From assembly GCA_002337125.1 (NCBI GenBank), contig DDFJ01000001.1, positions 62,001-126,000 on the forward strand: a DNA stretch of 64,000 nucleotides, written 5' to 3'. The notes beneath the pieces were generated by a model. It was not told the origin of the DNA, did no database searches, and was given only the letters and a program-made list of their open reading frames with translations. The position numbers were made by a program, and so were the translations under genes. Positions 45,012 through 54,339 of the stretch are shown here, piece after piece (the first letter of the stretch is position 1; each line of letters opens with the position of its first letter). The DNA comes from Chitinophagaceae bacterium UBA1931 (GTDB lineage: Bacteria > Bacteroidota > Bacteroidia > Chitinophagales > Chitinophagaceae).

Positions 45012-46270
45012 TGTCAGCGAAGAAACAATTAGTAATCGGTTTGTTTGGATTTGGCGTTGTAGGTGAAGGTCTGTACAAAGTATTGAATCAAACACCATCA
45101 TTAAATGCACGCATTAAAAAAGTATGTATAAAAAATCCGGGTAAAAAAAGAAATGCACCCGATGATTTGTTTACCACAGATAAAGACGTTTTATTAAACG
45201 ATCCTGAAATAAATGTAATTGTTGAAGTAATCAATGAAAGCGAACCAGCTTTCGAAATTGTTTCAACAGCATTGAAGAATGGCAAGGAAGTAGTAAGTGC
45301 CAGCAAAAAAATGATTGCAGAGCATTTACCAGAATTGCTGAAACTGCAGCAGGATACAGGCATTTCGTTCCTGTACGAAGCATCTGCCTGCGCATCTATT
45401 CCTGTTATCCGTAACCTGGAAGAATATTACGACAATGATCTGTTACATGGCATTCGTGGAATTGTAAACGGTAGTACCAATTACATTCTCACAAAAATGT
45501 TTGAAGATAAACTTGACTTTAAAGAAGCATTGCTGCAGGCACAACAATTAGGTTTTGCTGAAGCTGATCCCACACTGGACGTTGATGGATGGGATGCTGT
45601 AAACAAATGGGTTGTACTGTTGCTGCACGCTTATGGCATCATCAGCAAACCAACTGATGTGCTGTTTAACGGAATCCAGAATATCCAGGGAACAGATGCA
45701 GAAGTGGGCCGTGAAAAGAATTTTGAAATACGTTTGGTAGGCCAGGCAAAAAAATTGCAGAGTGGAAAGGTTGCGGCATTTGTTTTGCCGCAGTTTGTGA
45801 AGCACGATGATCATTTAAGTTTTGTAAAAAATGAATACAATGGTGCCGTGGTTGAAAGTTCTTTTGCTGATAAGCAATTCTTTTATGGCAAAGGAGCAGG
45901 TTCTTTCCCAACCGCATCTGCAGTATTGAGCGATATTTCAGCTTTGCGTTATGATTATAAGTATGAGTATAAAAAACTTTATTATCATGAGCCAAATGAA
46001 TTAACCGACGATTATTATTTGAAAGTATATGTTAGCTTTGACGACTGGAATAATATTCCGAAAGAACGTTTTGAGTGGATTGAAGAGTGGCATGCAGATG
46101 ATCGCAAATATTTAGTAGGTGTACTGCACGCATCTGAATTAAAGAAGAATAACTGGTGGAGAGAAAATGGTACATCGCTTATTTTAAAACCCGAGCCGAT
46201 TATTGAAGATGTTGAAATAAGAAAGCTCAAAAAGAAAAGCCTTGAACTGGCAGGCTTAAATTTTAATTAA
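45011..46270 (+). CDS. hom: Homoserine dehydrogenase
   Basis: The 419-residue protein starts with an NAD(P)-binding motif GLFGFGVVGEGLYKVL and has VSASKKMIAEH, FLYEASACASIPVIRNLEEYY, GIVNGSTNYILTKM and AEADPTLDVDGWDA, the standard homoserine dehydrogenase blocks, with catalytic Lys in the usual place. It reduces aspartate semialdehyde to homoserine, the substrate of MetX. It overlaps metX by one base and is followed by cysH after 2 bp, so translation is probably coupled. No clear ACT domain is visible, so threonine feedback may be absent. Confidence 0.92.
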   Translation: MSAKKQLVIGLFGFGVVGEGLYKVLNQTPSLNARIKKVCIKNPGKKRNAPDDLFTTDKDVLLNDPEINVIVEVINESEPAFEIVSTALKNGKEVVSASKKMIAEHLPELLKLQQDTGISFLYEASACASIPVIRNLEEYYDNDLLHGIRGIVNGSTNYILTKMFEDKLDFKEALLQAQQLGFAEADPTLDVDGWDAVNKWVVLLLHAYGIISKPTDVLFNGIQNIQGTDAEVGREKNFEIRLVGQAKKLQSGKVAAFVLPQFVKHDDHLSFVKNEYNGAVVESSFADKQFFYGKGAGSFPTASAVLSDISALRYDYKYEYKKLYYHEPNELTDDYYLKVYVSFDDWNNIPKERFEWIEEWHADDRKYLVGVLHASELKKNNWWRENGTSLILKPEPIIEDVEIRKLKKKSLELAGLNFN

Positions 46271-46272
46271 GA

Positions 46273-47010
46273 ATGAGTTATCAGGAAGTAATAAAAGAAC
46301 TGGAAGATTTGTTGCAAGGTAAAACGCCTGCAGCAAGTCTTCAGTTGCTTAGCAGCAGATTTGAAGGAAGCATTGTGTTCTCAACAAGTTTCGGAATTGA
46401 AGACCAGGCTATCAGCCACATGATTTTTGATCAGAAACTTCCTGTTGAAGTGTTTACGCTGGATACGGGCCGCATGTTTACCGAAACATACAGCACATGG
46501 CGCCAAACGCTTGAAACATACAATCAGCCGTTAATTAAAGCTTATTATCCTAATGCCGAAGCATTGCAGGAGTTTGTTTCGGAAAAAGGGCCCAATTCAT
46601 TTTACGAGTCAGTTGAAAACAGGAAGCAATGTTGTTTTATTCGTAAAGTTGAACCATTGCAGCGTGCATTGAAGGGAAAGAAAATCTGGATTACAGGTTT
46701 AAGAGCAGAACAAAGTCCCAATCGCCAGGGAATGACCCAGTTTGAGTGGGATGAATCGAATCAAATCATTAAATATCACCCAATTCTCCATTGGACATGG
46801 GATGAGCTGAAAGCATTTATTCAGCAAAACCATGTGCCTTACAATGTACTTCACGACAAAGGATTTGTCAGCATCGGATGTTCTCCATGTACAAGAGCCA
46901 TCAGGCCGGGCGAAGATTTCAGGGCCGGACGTTGGTGGTGGGAAGATAACAGCAAAAAAGAATGTGGCCTGCATGTGCATGCAGAGGATGACGGTCAGTT
47001 AAAAAAATGA
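46273..47010 (+). CDS. cysH: Adenylyl-sulfate reductase, [4Fe-4S] CysH type
   Basis: The 245-residue protein has the PP-loop-like SFGIEDQAI, the signature LDTGRMFTETY, the iron-sulfur cysteines Cys120-Cys121 in RKQCC and Cys203/Cys206 in CSPC, and catalytic Cys231 in KKECGLH. The CC...CxxC set is typical of enzymes that reduce APS directly, in contrast to PAPS-only CysH of enteric bacteria. It forms sulfite with electrons from thioredoxin. It starts 2 bp after hom and so falls under the SAM riboswitch. Confidence 0.94.
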   Translation: MSYQEVIKELEDLLQGKTPAASLQLLSSRFEGSIVFSTSFGIEDQAISHMIFDQKLPVEVFTLDTGRMFTETYSTWRQTLETYNQPLIKAYYPNAEALQEFVSEKGPNSFYESVENRKQCCFIRKVEPLQRALKGKKIWITGLRAEQSPNRQGMTQFEWDESNQIIKYHPILHWTWDELKAFIQQNHVPYNVLHDKGFVSIGCSPCTRAIRPGEDFRAGRWWWEDNSKKECGLHVHAEDDGQLKK

Positions 47011-47077
47011 TAGCGGTCAGCAATCGTTTGCACAGTTTATCACAATTAATGTGAAAGAATTAATGTTATTTTGCAGC

Positions 47078-47104
47078 CAAAGTCTACGTGTAAGGTCGAC
47101 TTTG
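47078..47104. promoter_or_regulatory. Sulfur-regulon palindrome, site A (before cysD)
   Basis: CAAAGTCTACGTGTAAGGTCGACTTTG has arms of 10 bp with one mismatch around a 7-nt centre. It is the variant GTCTAC-N7-GTCGAC of the motif seen at three other places. It ends 18 bp before the cysD ATG; a weak -7 box (TTATTTTG, 47066-47073) lies just upstream, which would place the palindrome at the transcription start. Confidence 0.6.
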
Positions 47105-47122
47105 ACGAAACAGTAAAAATAT

Positions 47123-48031
47123 ATGAGTCAATATCAGTTAAATTACCTGGAGCAGCTTGAAAATGAGAGTATTCACATCTTTCGTGAGGTAGCGGCGCAA
47201 TTTGAGAAACCAGCACTTTTATTTAGTGGGGGAAAGGATTCTATTACATTGGTACAGCTTGCAAAAAAAGCTTTTGCACCCGGAAAAATTCCTTTTCCAC
47301 TTGTGCATATTGATACCGGTCATAATTTTCCCGAAGCATTGGAATATCGTGACTGGCTAGCAAAAGAAGTTGGAGCAACCTTGATTGTTCGTAAAGTAGA
47401 AGACACGATTAAACAACGTAAGCTTACAGAACCTAAAGGAAAGTTCCCAAGCCGTAACTGGTTACAGACTTATACATTGTTAGATACGATTGAAGAGTTT
47501 GAATTTGATGCCTGCATTGGCGGTGGCCGCAGAGACGAAGAAAAAGCAAGAGCTAAAGAAAGAATATTCTCTGTTCGTGATGAGTTTGGTCAGTGGAATC
47601 CGAAACTGCAGCGTCCTGAATTATGGAATACATATAATGGTCGCATACAAAAAGGAGAAAACGTTCGTGTGTTCCCTATCAGCAACTGGACAGAACTTGA
47701 TATCTGGAATTACATCCGTTCAGAACAAATTCCTCTGCCTTCTATTTATTTCGCTCATGAAAGAGATGTGATTGAACATGAAGGTCAGCTTGTTGCTATG
47801 AGTGAATATGTACAGCCAACTGCCGGTGATGTAATTGTAAAGAAGAAAGTACGTTATCGTACTGTTGGTGATATGACCTGTACAGCTGCTGTTGAATCAA
47901 CTGCAGAAACACTGGATGAAGTAATTAATGAAATTATTTCTACACGTATCAGCGAGCGTGGTGAAACACGTATTGATGATAAGGTAACAGAAGCTGCAAT
48001 GGAAGATAGGAAGAAGAACGGTTATTTTTAA
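47123..48031 (+). CDS. cysD: Sulfate adenylyltransferase subunit 2
   Basis: The 302-residue protein has the PP-loop LFSGGKDSITLVQLA, LVHIDTGHNFPEALEYRD, IGGGRRDEEKARAKER, FPISNWTELDIWNYI and RYRTVGDMTCTAAVES, all CysD hallmarks. With CysN it makes APS from ATP and sulfate. It opens a new transcription unit preceded by palindrome site A. CysN follows after 74 bp. Confidence 0.97.
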   Translation: MSQYQLNYLEQLENESIHIFREVAAQFEKPALLFSGGKDSITLVQLAKKAFAPGKIPFPLVHIDTGHNFPEALEYRDWLAKEVGATLIVRKVEDTIKQRKLTEPKGKFPSRNWLQTYTLLDTIEEFEFDACIGGGRRDEEKARAKERIFSVRDEFGQWNPKLQRPELWNTYNGRIQKGENVRVFPISNWTELDIWNYIRSEQIPLPSIYFAHERDVIEHEGQLVAMSEYVQPTAGDVIVKKKVRYRTVGDMTCTAAVESTAETLDEVINEIISTRISERGETRIDDKVTEAAMEDRKKNGYF

Positions 48032-48105
48032 ATGAAAGCTGAACAGTTCAAGGACTGTACTTCATTTTATTCACAGATTTTATTTAAACGTTATTAAAAG
48101 AATAT

Positions 48106-49347
48106 ATGGACTTATTAAGATTTATTACTGCCGGAAGTGTTGATGATGGAAAAAGTACATTGATTGGTCGTTTGCTGTACGACAGTAAAAATATTTTGAT
48201 TGATCAGCTGGAAGCGCTGGAGCGTTCAACAAAGAACAGGGAAGATGGAACAGTTGATCTTGCTTTGTTAACTGATGGTTTGCGTGCTGAAAGAGAACAG
48301 GGAATCACCATTGATGTGGCTTACCGTTATTTCTCAACACCAAAACGGAAGTTCATTATTGCAGATGCTCCCGGTCATGTTCAGTATACACGAAACATGA
48401 TTACAGGTGCAAGCAATGCCAACCTGATTATTATTCTTGTTGATGCACGTTTGGGTGTGATTGAACAAACACGCCGTCACTCAATCATTGCTTCTTTGTT
48501 AAAGATCAGGCATGTGGTGGTTGCTATTAACAAAATGGATCTTGTAGAATATTCACAGGATGTATATAACAACATTATTATTGATTATACAGATGTTGCA
48601 AAGCAACTTGGATTGGAAAATGTAACATACATCCCCATCAGTGCATTAAACGGAGATAATATTGTTGATAAATCAGAAAACATTACCTGGTACGATGGAA
48701 AGCCTTTACTGGATTTTCTTGAAGAAGTGGAAGTATCATCTGATGTAAACCTGAAAGATCCACGTTTCCAGGTGCAGTTTGTGATTCGTCCGCAAACTGA
48801 AGACCTCCACGATTATCGTGGTTATGCAGGAAAAGTTGTAAGCGGCATTTATAAAAAAGGCGACAAGGTAACTGTGTTGCCTTCAGGAATTGAAACAAGC
48901 ATCAGTGCTTTGGAAATTGCTGGTAAAGAAGTGGATGAAGTATTTGCTCCGCAAAGTGTAACTATTCAGTTAGCTGATGATATTGATATCAGCCGTGGTG
49001 ATTCTATTGTGAAGTCGGATAATCTTCCACAAGTAAGCAATGAACTTGAAGTGCTGCTTTGCTGGATGGATGAAAAACCATTAATCCCCGGAAATAAATA
49101 TTACCTGCAGCACAACAGCCGTCTTGTACGTTCAGTTGTAAAACAGGTAGAATATAAAATTGATGTAAACACACTTCAGCATTTGCCACTGGAAGGAAAT
49201 GTAAAACTCAACGAAGTGGTGAAAGCAACAATCAAAACAGCTTCGCCCATTGTTTATGATCCTTACGATAAGCTGAGTGTAAACGGAAGTGCAGTATTAA
49301 TCGACGAAACAAGCAACAGTACAGTCGCAGCCGTACTCATCAAATAA
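48106..49347 (+). CDS. cysN: Sulfate adenylyltransferase subunit 1 (GTPase)
   Basis: The 413-residue EF-Tu-like GTPase shows G1 GSVDDGKSTLIGRLL, G2-region REQGITIDVAYRYF, G3 DAPGHVQYTRNM and G4 NKMDL, followed by two beta-barrel domains. It drives APS formation by CysD through GTP hydrolysis. There is no C-terminal APS kinase (CysC) fusion, and none is in the window, in line with direct reduction of APS by CysH. Confidence 0.97.
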   Translation: MDLLRFITAGSVDDGKSTLIGRLLYDSKNILIDQLEALERSTKNREDGTVDLALLTDGLRAEREQGITIDVAYRYFSTPKRKFIIADAPGHVQYTRNMITGASNANLIIILVDARLGVIEQTRRHSIIASLLKIRHVVVAINKMDLVEYSQDVYNNIIIDYTDVAKQLGLENVTYIPISALNGDNIVDKSENITWYDGKPLLDFLEEVEVSSDVNLKDPRFQVQFVIRPQTEDLHDYRGYAGKVVSGIYKKGDKVTVLPSGIETSISALEIAGKEVDEVFAPQSVTIQLADDIDISRGDSIVKSDNLPQVSNELEVLLCWMDEKPLIPGNKYYLQHNSRLVRSVVKQVEYKIDVNTLQHLPLEGNVKLNEVVKATIKTASPIVYDPYDKLSVNGSAVLIDETSNSTVAAVLIK

Positions 49348-49365
49348 ATTTTTTTAAACAAATTA

Positions 49366-49383
49366 CCTACTTGTAAAGTAGAC
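49366..49383. promoter_or_regulatory. Sulfur-regulon palindrome, site B (before the siroheme methylase gene)
   Basis: CCTACTTGTAAAGTAGAC contains a perfect CTACTT/AAGTAG inverted repeat. It is the same motif (inverted GTCTAC-N7-GTAGG) and ends 12 bp before the ATG at 49396. Confidence 0.65.
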
Positions 49384-49395
49384 TAAAAAAGAACA

Positions 49396-50214
49396 ATGAC
49401 CAACCAATTAAAAGGCAAAGTAATCTTAGCAGGTGCAGGCCCTGGTGATGCAGAACTCATTACTGTGAAACTTCAGCAACGACTTGCTGAAGCTGAAGTG
49501 ATTATTGTTGATCGTTTGGTAAATCCCGAAATCATTGATTTGTATGCAAAGCCTGATGCGCTTGTATTAATGACCGGTAAAAAAGGATATAGTGAAGGTT
49601 CTGCATCGCAGGAAGATATCAATAAACTGCTGGTGGCACATGCACAAAACGGTAAGATTGTTCTGCGTTTAAAAGGTGGTGATGTAGCTTTCTTCAGCAA
49701 CGTATTGGATGAATTGCTGAGTTTATCCGAAGCCGGTATTTCATACGAAATCATTCCGGGAATTTCAGCTGCATCGGGTGCATCGGCTTATGCAGGAATT
49801 CCTTTAACTGCCAGAGGATATGCAAAGGGCGTGCAGTTTGTTACATTCAATCCCTCAAGTTTTCATAGTCGTGATAAATGGAAATGTTGGGCAACAACCA
49901 ACGATACGCTGGTGTTTTACATGGCCGCAGGAAACATCAATGCTTTAACTGAATTATTATTGCGCCATTCCAAACGACCTTCAACACCATTAGCTGTGAT
50001 TGAACAGGCTACAACAGGTTTTCAAAAAGTTCATATAACTACACTTAACGATTGTTCTGCTGATTTTGCAGGAAAAACATTCAGCTCTCCATCGCTCGTA
50101 ATAGTTGGAGATGTGGTGAAACTGCATGAGAAATTCAACTGGTATGAAGCCGGTAAAACCGGTTCAGTGTTTAACGAATTAATTACTGTACAACAACAAT
50201 CAACTGTATGTTAG
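49396..50214 (+). CDS. cobA: Uroporphyrinogen-III C-methyltransferase
   Basis: The 272-residue protein begins with GKVILAGAGPGDAELITVKLQQRL and has IVDRLVNPEI, LRLKGGDVAFFSN and IIPGISAASGASAYAGIPLTARG, the SUMT signature. It makes precorrin-2 from uroporphyrinogen III using two SAM. Here it feeds siroheme to CysI, with the Met8-like enzyme at 54317 doing the later steps. Its end overlaps the cysJ start by 7 bp. Confidence 0.95.
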   Translation: MTNQLKGKVILAGAGPGDAELITVKLQQRLAEAEVIIVDRLVNPEIIDLYAKPDALVLMTGKKGYSEGSASQEDINKLLVAHAQNGKIVLRLKGGDVAFFSNVLDELLSLSEAGISYEIIPGISAASGASAYAGIPLTARGYAKGVQFVTFNPSSFHSRDKWKCWATTNDTLVFYMAAGNINALTELLLRHSKRPSTPLAVIEQATTGFQKVHITTLNDCSADFAGKTFSSPSLVIVGDVVKLHEKFNWYEAGKTGSVFNELITVQQQSTVC

Positions 50215-51911
50215 GTGAAGCACGATTAAAGCAATTACATGAATTCATTGAAAGCTATTCAAAAGAAGAGCTTATCTGGATCAATGGTTATTTATCCGGC
50301 ATTGTTGCCAATGTAAAAACCAATGGTTCCATTCATGTTTCAGATAAAACATCAACGAAAAAAATTACGCTGGCGTTTGGTACTGAAACAGGCAATTCCA
50401 AAAAACTGGCGACACAGTTAACATCTGTTGCCAAGAAAAAAGGATTGACTGTAAAACTTACTGATCTCAGCCAGTATCGTTTGACTGATCTTTCAAAAGA
50501 AGAATTCTTTTTTGTTGTGATCAGTACACAAGGCGAAGGCGAACCACCTGTATCGGCAAAAAAGTTTTACGAATATATTCACCAGGAACAATTATCACTT
50601 TCCAATCTTAAGTTCAGTGTGCTTGCATTGGGCGATTCATCTTACCCGATGTTTTGCAAAACCGGTGAAGATGTGGATGAACAATTTAAAAAGTTCGGTG
50701 CTAAACAAATTGTTCCGTTACAGAAATGTGATGTTGATTATGATGAGGATGCTCAGCAATGGTTTGATAAAGTACTCGCTGTAGTTGAAAACAATACAGC
50801 GGCTGCTGCTGTTGCTGCAAAGGAACCTGTTGCTAAAAAAGCTGCTGGTAAAAAATATTATAAGGGAAAAGTCATCTCGAATGTCAATTTAAACGACAGG
50901 GGATCTTCACGACAAACTTATCATGTTGAGATTGCAACGGATGAACCTGTTGAATATGAGCCGGGCGATACGTTTGGTGTAATACCCAAAAACAGGGCAG
51001 CTGTTGTAGAACGGATTCTTGCATTAACACAGATTGATGCTGAAAAAATTATTGAAACTCCTAAAGCTACTGCTACAGTAAAAGATCTGTTGACTTATAA
51101 TCTCAATATCTGTTACCTGCTTTCTTCAACAGTGAAAAAGTATGCAGCTATTGTTGGTCAGCAGATTCCTGATACAAGAATGGATTTAGTTGATTTGCTT
51201 CGCATTTATCCTTTAAAAGATTCAGCGCAGTTTGAAGAAGTGCTGAAGCTCTTAACACCAATTGCACCACGATTATATTCTATTGCATCTTCACCAGCTG
51301 CACATGGAGATTCTGAAATTCATTTAACTGTTGCATTAAATTGTTTTACCAGCGATAATGAAGAACGCTTTGGATTGTGCAGTGAATTTCTTGGTGACCT
51401 GAACGAAAATGAAGAAGTGACTTTCTTTATTAATAAAGTAAAAGGTTTTAAACTTCCTGCTGCTGATAAAGATGTGATCATGATTGGTCCGGGAACAGGT
51501 GTTGCACCTTTCCGTTCTTTTCTTGCTGAACGTGATGCAACCGGTGCACTAGGTAAGAACTGGTTTTTCTTTGGTGAGGAACGTTTTGTAACTGATTTTC
51601 TTTACCAGACAGAAATTCAGAATTATGTTGAAACAGGTGTGCTCCATAAAATTGATCTGGCTTTTTCTGAAGATCAACAGGAGAAAGTTTATGTGCATCA
51701 CCGTATGAATGAAAAAGCTGATGAATTATACAACTGGATTCATAATGGTGCTTATGTGTATGTGAGCGGTGAAAAAGATCCGATGAGTAAAGAAGTGGAA
51801 GAAACATTGCTGCAGATTTTCAGTGAACATGGAAATAAAACTGCAGATGAAGCAAAGCAATACCTCGAAGTTCTTAAACAGGAAGGCAGGTATGAAAAAG
51901 ATGTTTACTAA
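50208..51911 (+). CDS. cysJ: Sulfite reductase flavoprotein subunit
   Basis: The 567-residue diflavin reductase has an FMN flavodoxin domain (LAFGTETGNSKKLATQL, STQGEGEPP, ALGDSSYPMFCKTGED), an Ala/Lys-rich linker near 200, an FAD domain (PRLYSIASSP) and an NADPH domain (GPGTGVAPFRSFLAERD, YVSGEKDPMSKEVE) with a C-terminal YEKDVY. It passes electrons from NADPH to the CysI siroheme. It lies between the siroheme methylase gene and cysI with a 7-bp overlap and a 17-bp gap. Confidence 0.96.
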   Translation: MLGEARLKQLHEFIESYSKEELIWINGYLSGIVANVKTNGSIHVSDKTSTKKITLAFGTETGNSKKLATQLTSVAKKKGLTVKLTDLSQYRLTDLSKEEFFFVVISTQGEGEPPVSAKKFYEYIHQEQLSLSNLKFSVLALGDSSYPMFCKTGEDVDEQFKKFGAKQIVPLQKCDVDYDEDAQQWFDKVLAVVENNTAAAAVAAKEPVAKKAAGKKYYKGKVISNVNLNDRGSSRQTYHVEIATDEPVEYEPGDTFGVIPKNRAAVVERILALTQIDAEKIIETPKATATVKDLLTYNLNICYLLSSTVKKYAAIVGQQIPDTRMDLVDLLRIYPLKDSAQFEEVLKLLTPIAPRLYSIASSPAAHGDSEIHLTVALNCFTSDNEERFGLCSEFLGDLNENEEVTFFINKVKGFKLPAADKDVIMIGPGTGVAPFRSFLAERDATGALGKNWFFFGEERFVTDFLYQTEIQNYVETGVLHKIDLAFSEDQQEKVYVHHRMNEKADELYNWIHNGAYVYVSGEKDPMSKEVEETLLQIFSEHGNKTADEAKQYLEVLKQEGRYEKDVY

Positions 51912-51928
51912 AATTAACTACTGACAAA

Positions 51929-53593
51929 ATGAGCGAACAAAATAAATTATCTGGTGTAGAAAAAATCAAGGCTGCAAGCAAAGGATTACGGGGAACTTTA
52001 AAAGAAAGTCTTGAAAATCAACTGACAGGTGCATTGTATGAAGATGATCAGTCGTTGATTAAATTCCATGGCATGTATCAACAGGATGATCGTGACAGGA
52101 GGGAAGAACGTTCATCAAAAAAACTTGAATGGTTGTATTCATTCATGATCCGTTTAAGATTGCCGGGAGGTTTTCTTACGCCTGAGCAGTGGATCGGTCT
52201 TCATCATATTGCCGGTGAACATTCAACAGGTACCATCAAAATAACCACAAGGCAAACCGTTCAGCTGCATGGTATTTTGAAATCACATATCAAACCAACA
52301 ATCAAATCATTCAATACACTTCATCTTGATTCTATTGCCGCCTGTGGTGATGTAAACAGGAATGTAACCTGCAGTGCTCATCCCGGTGAGTCGCCCATTC
52401 ATCAGCAGGTATTTGAATTTGCAGATAAGGTCAGCACAATGGCCTTGCCTAAAACAAGAGCTTATTATGAAATATGGCTGGATGAAGAACAGATTGCTGA
52501 TAAAAAGGAAGATGATCCGCTTTACCAGGATCGTTACCTGCCAAGAAAATTTAAAGTAGGTATTGCAATTCCTCCAAACAATGATGTGGATGTTTTAACA
52601 AATGATGTCGGTTTGATTGCAGTGATTGAAAACAATCAACTCGTTGGGTTCAATATTGCAGCGGGAGGAGGATTAAGTTCAACACACGGCAATCCTTCAA
52701 CGTATGCACGTTTGGCCACTGTTCTTGGTTTTGTTGAAACAGCGAGTGTATTGAAAGCAGTTTATGAAGTGATGACCATTCAGCGTGATAACGGCAACAG
52801 GAGCGATCGTAAACTGGCCCGTTTGAAATATACAATCGACCGGATGACGGTGGAAGGATTAAAAACTGAACTGGAAAAACGTTGCGGATTTAAACTTCAG
52901 CCAATTAAGCCTTATAAGTTCGAAAGCCGTAAAGACCATTATGGCTGGAAACAAAATCACGAAGACAAATGGTATTATACGGTGTTTGTTGAAAACGGAA
53001 GAGTGTTAGATGATAAGCAAATTGCGTTGAAAACAGCATTGTATGAAATTGCACAAACCGGAAAATGCAATTTCAGATTTACCGGTAATCAAAATGTAAT
53101 TCTTGCAGATATAGCTGAAGCAGATAAACCTGCTATTGAAGAATTGCTGAAGAAATTTGCAATCGATCAGCATACAGATAATGCCGGTGTACTGCGAAAA
53201 AATGCAATGGCTTGTGTAGCTTTCAATACTTGTCCGCTTGCATTGGCTGAAGCACAACGTTATCTTCCAACATTGATTGATAAAATTGAGCCATTGCTGA
53301 AAAAACATTCAATTGACAAGGAAGAAATTATTTTACGAATGACCGGTTGTCCGAATGGGTGTGGACGTTCAAGTGCAGCTGAAATTGGATTGATTGGTAC
53401 GGCTTATGGTCATTATAATCTTCATATTGGTGGTGACAGGTTAGGGGAGCGGTTGAATACAAAGTTTGCAGAAAATATAAACGAAGAACAAATACTGCAT
53501 ACCTTGGATGAGCTGTTTGCTGTTTATGTGACTGAAAGAAATGCCGGAGAAAATTTTGGCGATTTTTCAAACCGGAAATGGATTATTAAATAA
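51929..53593 (+). CDS. cysI: Sulfite reductase hemoprotein subunit
   Basis: The 554-residue protein carries ferredoxin-like half domains with TTRQTVQLHGI, and the siroheme/4Fe-4S Cys ligands in CVAFNTCPLA and MTGCPNGCGRSS. It reduces sulfite to sulfide with six electrons from CysJ. A nitrite reductase is the other family choice, but the NADPH flavoprotein and sulfate genes next to it favour sulfite. The DUF2490 gene starts 17 bp later in the same operon. Confidence 0.95.
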   Translation: MSEQNKLSGVEKIKAASKGLRGTLKESLENQLTGALYEDDQSLIKFHGMYQQDDRDRREERSSKKLEWLYSFMIRLRLPGGFLTPEQWIGLHHIAGEHSTGTIKITTRQTVQLHGILKSHIKPTIKSFNTLHLDSIAACGDVNRNVTCSAHPGESPIHQQVFEFADKVSTMALPKTRAYYEIWLDEEQIADKKEDDPLYQDRYLPRKFKVGIAIPPNNDVDVLTNDVGLIAVIENNQLVGFNIAAGGGLSSTHGNPSTYARLATVLGFVETASVLKAVYEVMTIQRDNGNRSDRKLARLKYTIDRMTVEGLKTELEKRCGFKLQPIKPYKFESRKDHYGWKQNHEDKWYYTVFVENGRVLDDKQIALKTALYEIAQTGKCNFRFTGNQNVILADIAEADKPAIEELLKKFAIDQHTDNAGVLRKNAMACVAFNTCPLALAEAQRYLPTLIDKIEPLLKKHSIDKEEIILRMTGCPNGCGRSSAAEIGLIGTAYGHYNLHIGGDRLGERLNTKFAENINEEQILHTLDELFAVYVTERNAGENFGDFSNRKWIIK

Positions 53594-53610
53594 GCTGGCA
53601 ATATGTTCTG

Positions 53611-54339
53611 ATGCAATTAAGTTCTGTGAAAATATGGTTATTGAAATTTTTAAAGCCTATCGTTTGTATAGTGTTTTTATTTTTTTCTGTAACTGCAAAT
53701 GCTCAACGGCCGTCTACGGGAATGTGGTTAAGCGGATTTATGCCGGTTAAGATTTCAGCAAAGCTGCAATGGCATAATGAAGCTGGTTATCGTACTCTTG
53801 GAAGTTCTTCATCAGCATTGCAGTATTTGTACAGAACCGGAATTAAGTATGTTGTAAATGAAAACATCAATACAACAGCAGGGGTTGCATTTTTCTTTAC
53901 ACGTACTTCTTTCTCAAAATCAAATAATGAGTTTGGAAGGGAATTCAGGTTTTGGGAAGAAATTGCACCGCAAGCAAGGCTGACAGCTAAATTGCTTTGG
54001 CAAAACCGTTTCAGAACTGAACAGCGTTTTTTTGAAGCAACAAGCAGGAAAGCAGCTTATACTGCATTCAGGTTTAGGATGAAAACAGGCTTTGTACAGC
54101 AGCTGTATGGAAAATGGAGTTTGCAATTAGCAGATGAATACATGCAGCAAATAACAAAAGGTAAATTAAACTTTGATCAGAACAGGTTAATCATAAATGG
54201 AATTTATAAATGCAATAATGAATTTCAGATGATGGGTGGTTATATGTGGTTGGCTTGGCCGGCTTCATCAAACCAGCATATTTTACTTGTTACTGTTCAG
54301 AAACAAATAGCTTTTAATGGGCGACAAAAAAGAAAATAA
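53611..54339 (+). CDS. DUF2490 outer-membrane barrel-like protein, copy 1
   Basis: The 242-residue protein has a signal peptide (ending TANAQ) and a series of beta strands such as ISAKLQWHNEAGYRTLGSS, GIKYVVNENINTTAGVAFFF and LLWQNRFRTEQRFFE. DUF2490 proteins are predicted small outer membrane barrels without known role. It is tightly placed in the sulfite reductase operon: 17 bp after cysI and overlapping the next siroheme gene by 23 bp. A second DUF2490 gene lies at 59194. A link to sulfur uptake or sulfide/sulfite passage is only a guess from position. Confidence 0.8.
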   Translation: MQLSSVKIWLLKFLKPIVCIVFLFFSVTANAQRPSTGMWLSGFMPVKISAKLQWHNEAGYRTLGSSSSALQYLYRTGIKYVVNENINTTAGVAFFFTRTSFSKSNNEFGREFRFWEEIAPQARLTAKLLWQNRFRTEQRFFEATSRKAAYTAFRFRMKTGFVQQLYGKWSLQLADEYMQQITKGKLNFDQNRLIINGIYKCNNEFQMMGGYMWLAWPASSNQHILLVTVQKQIAFNGRQKRK

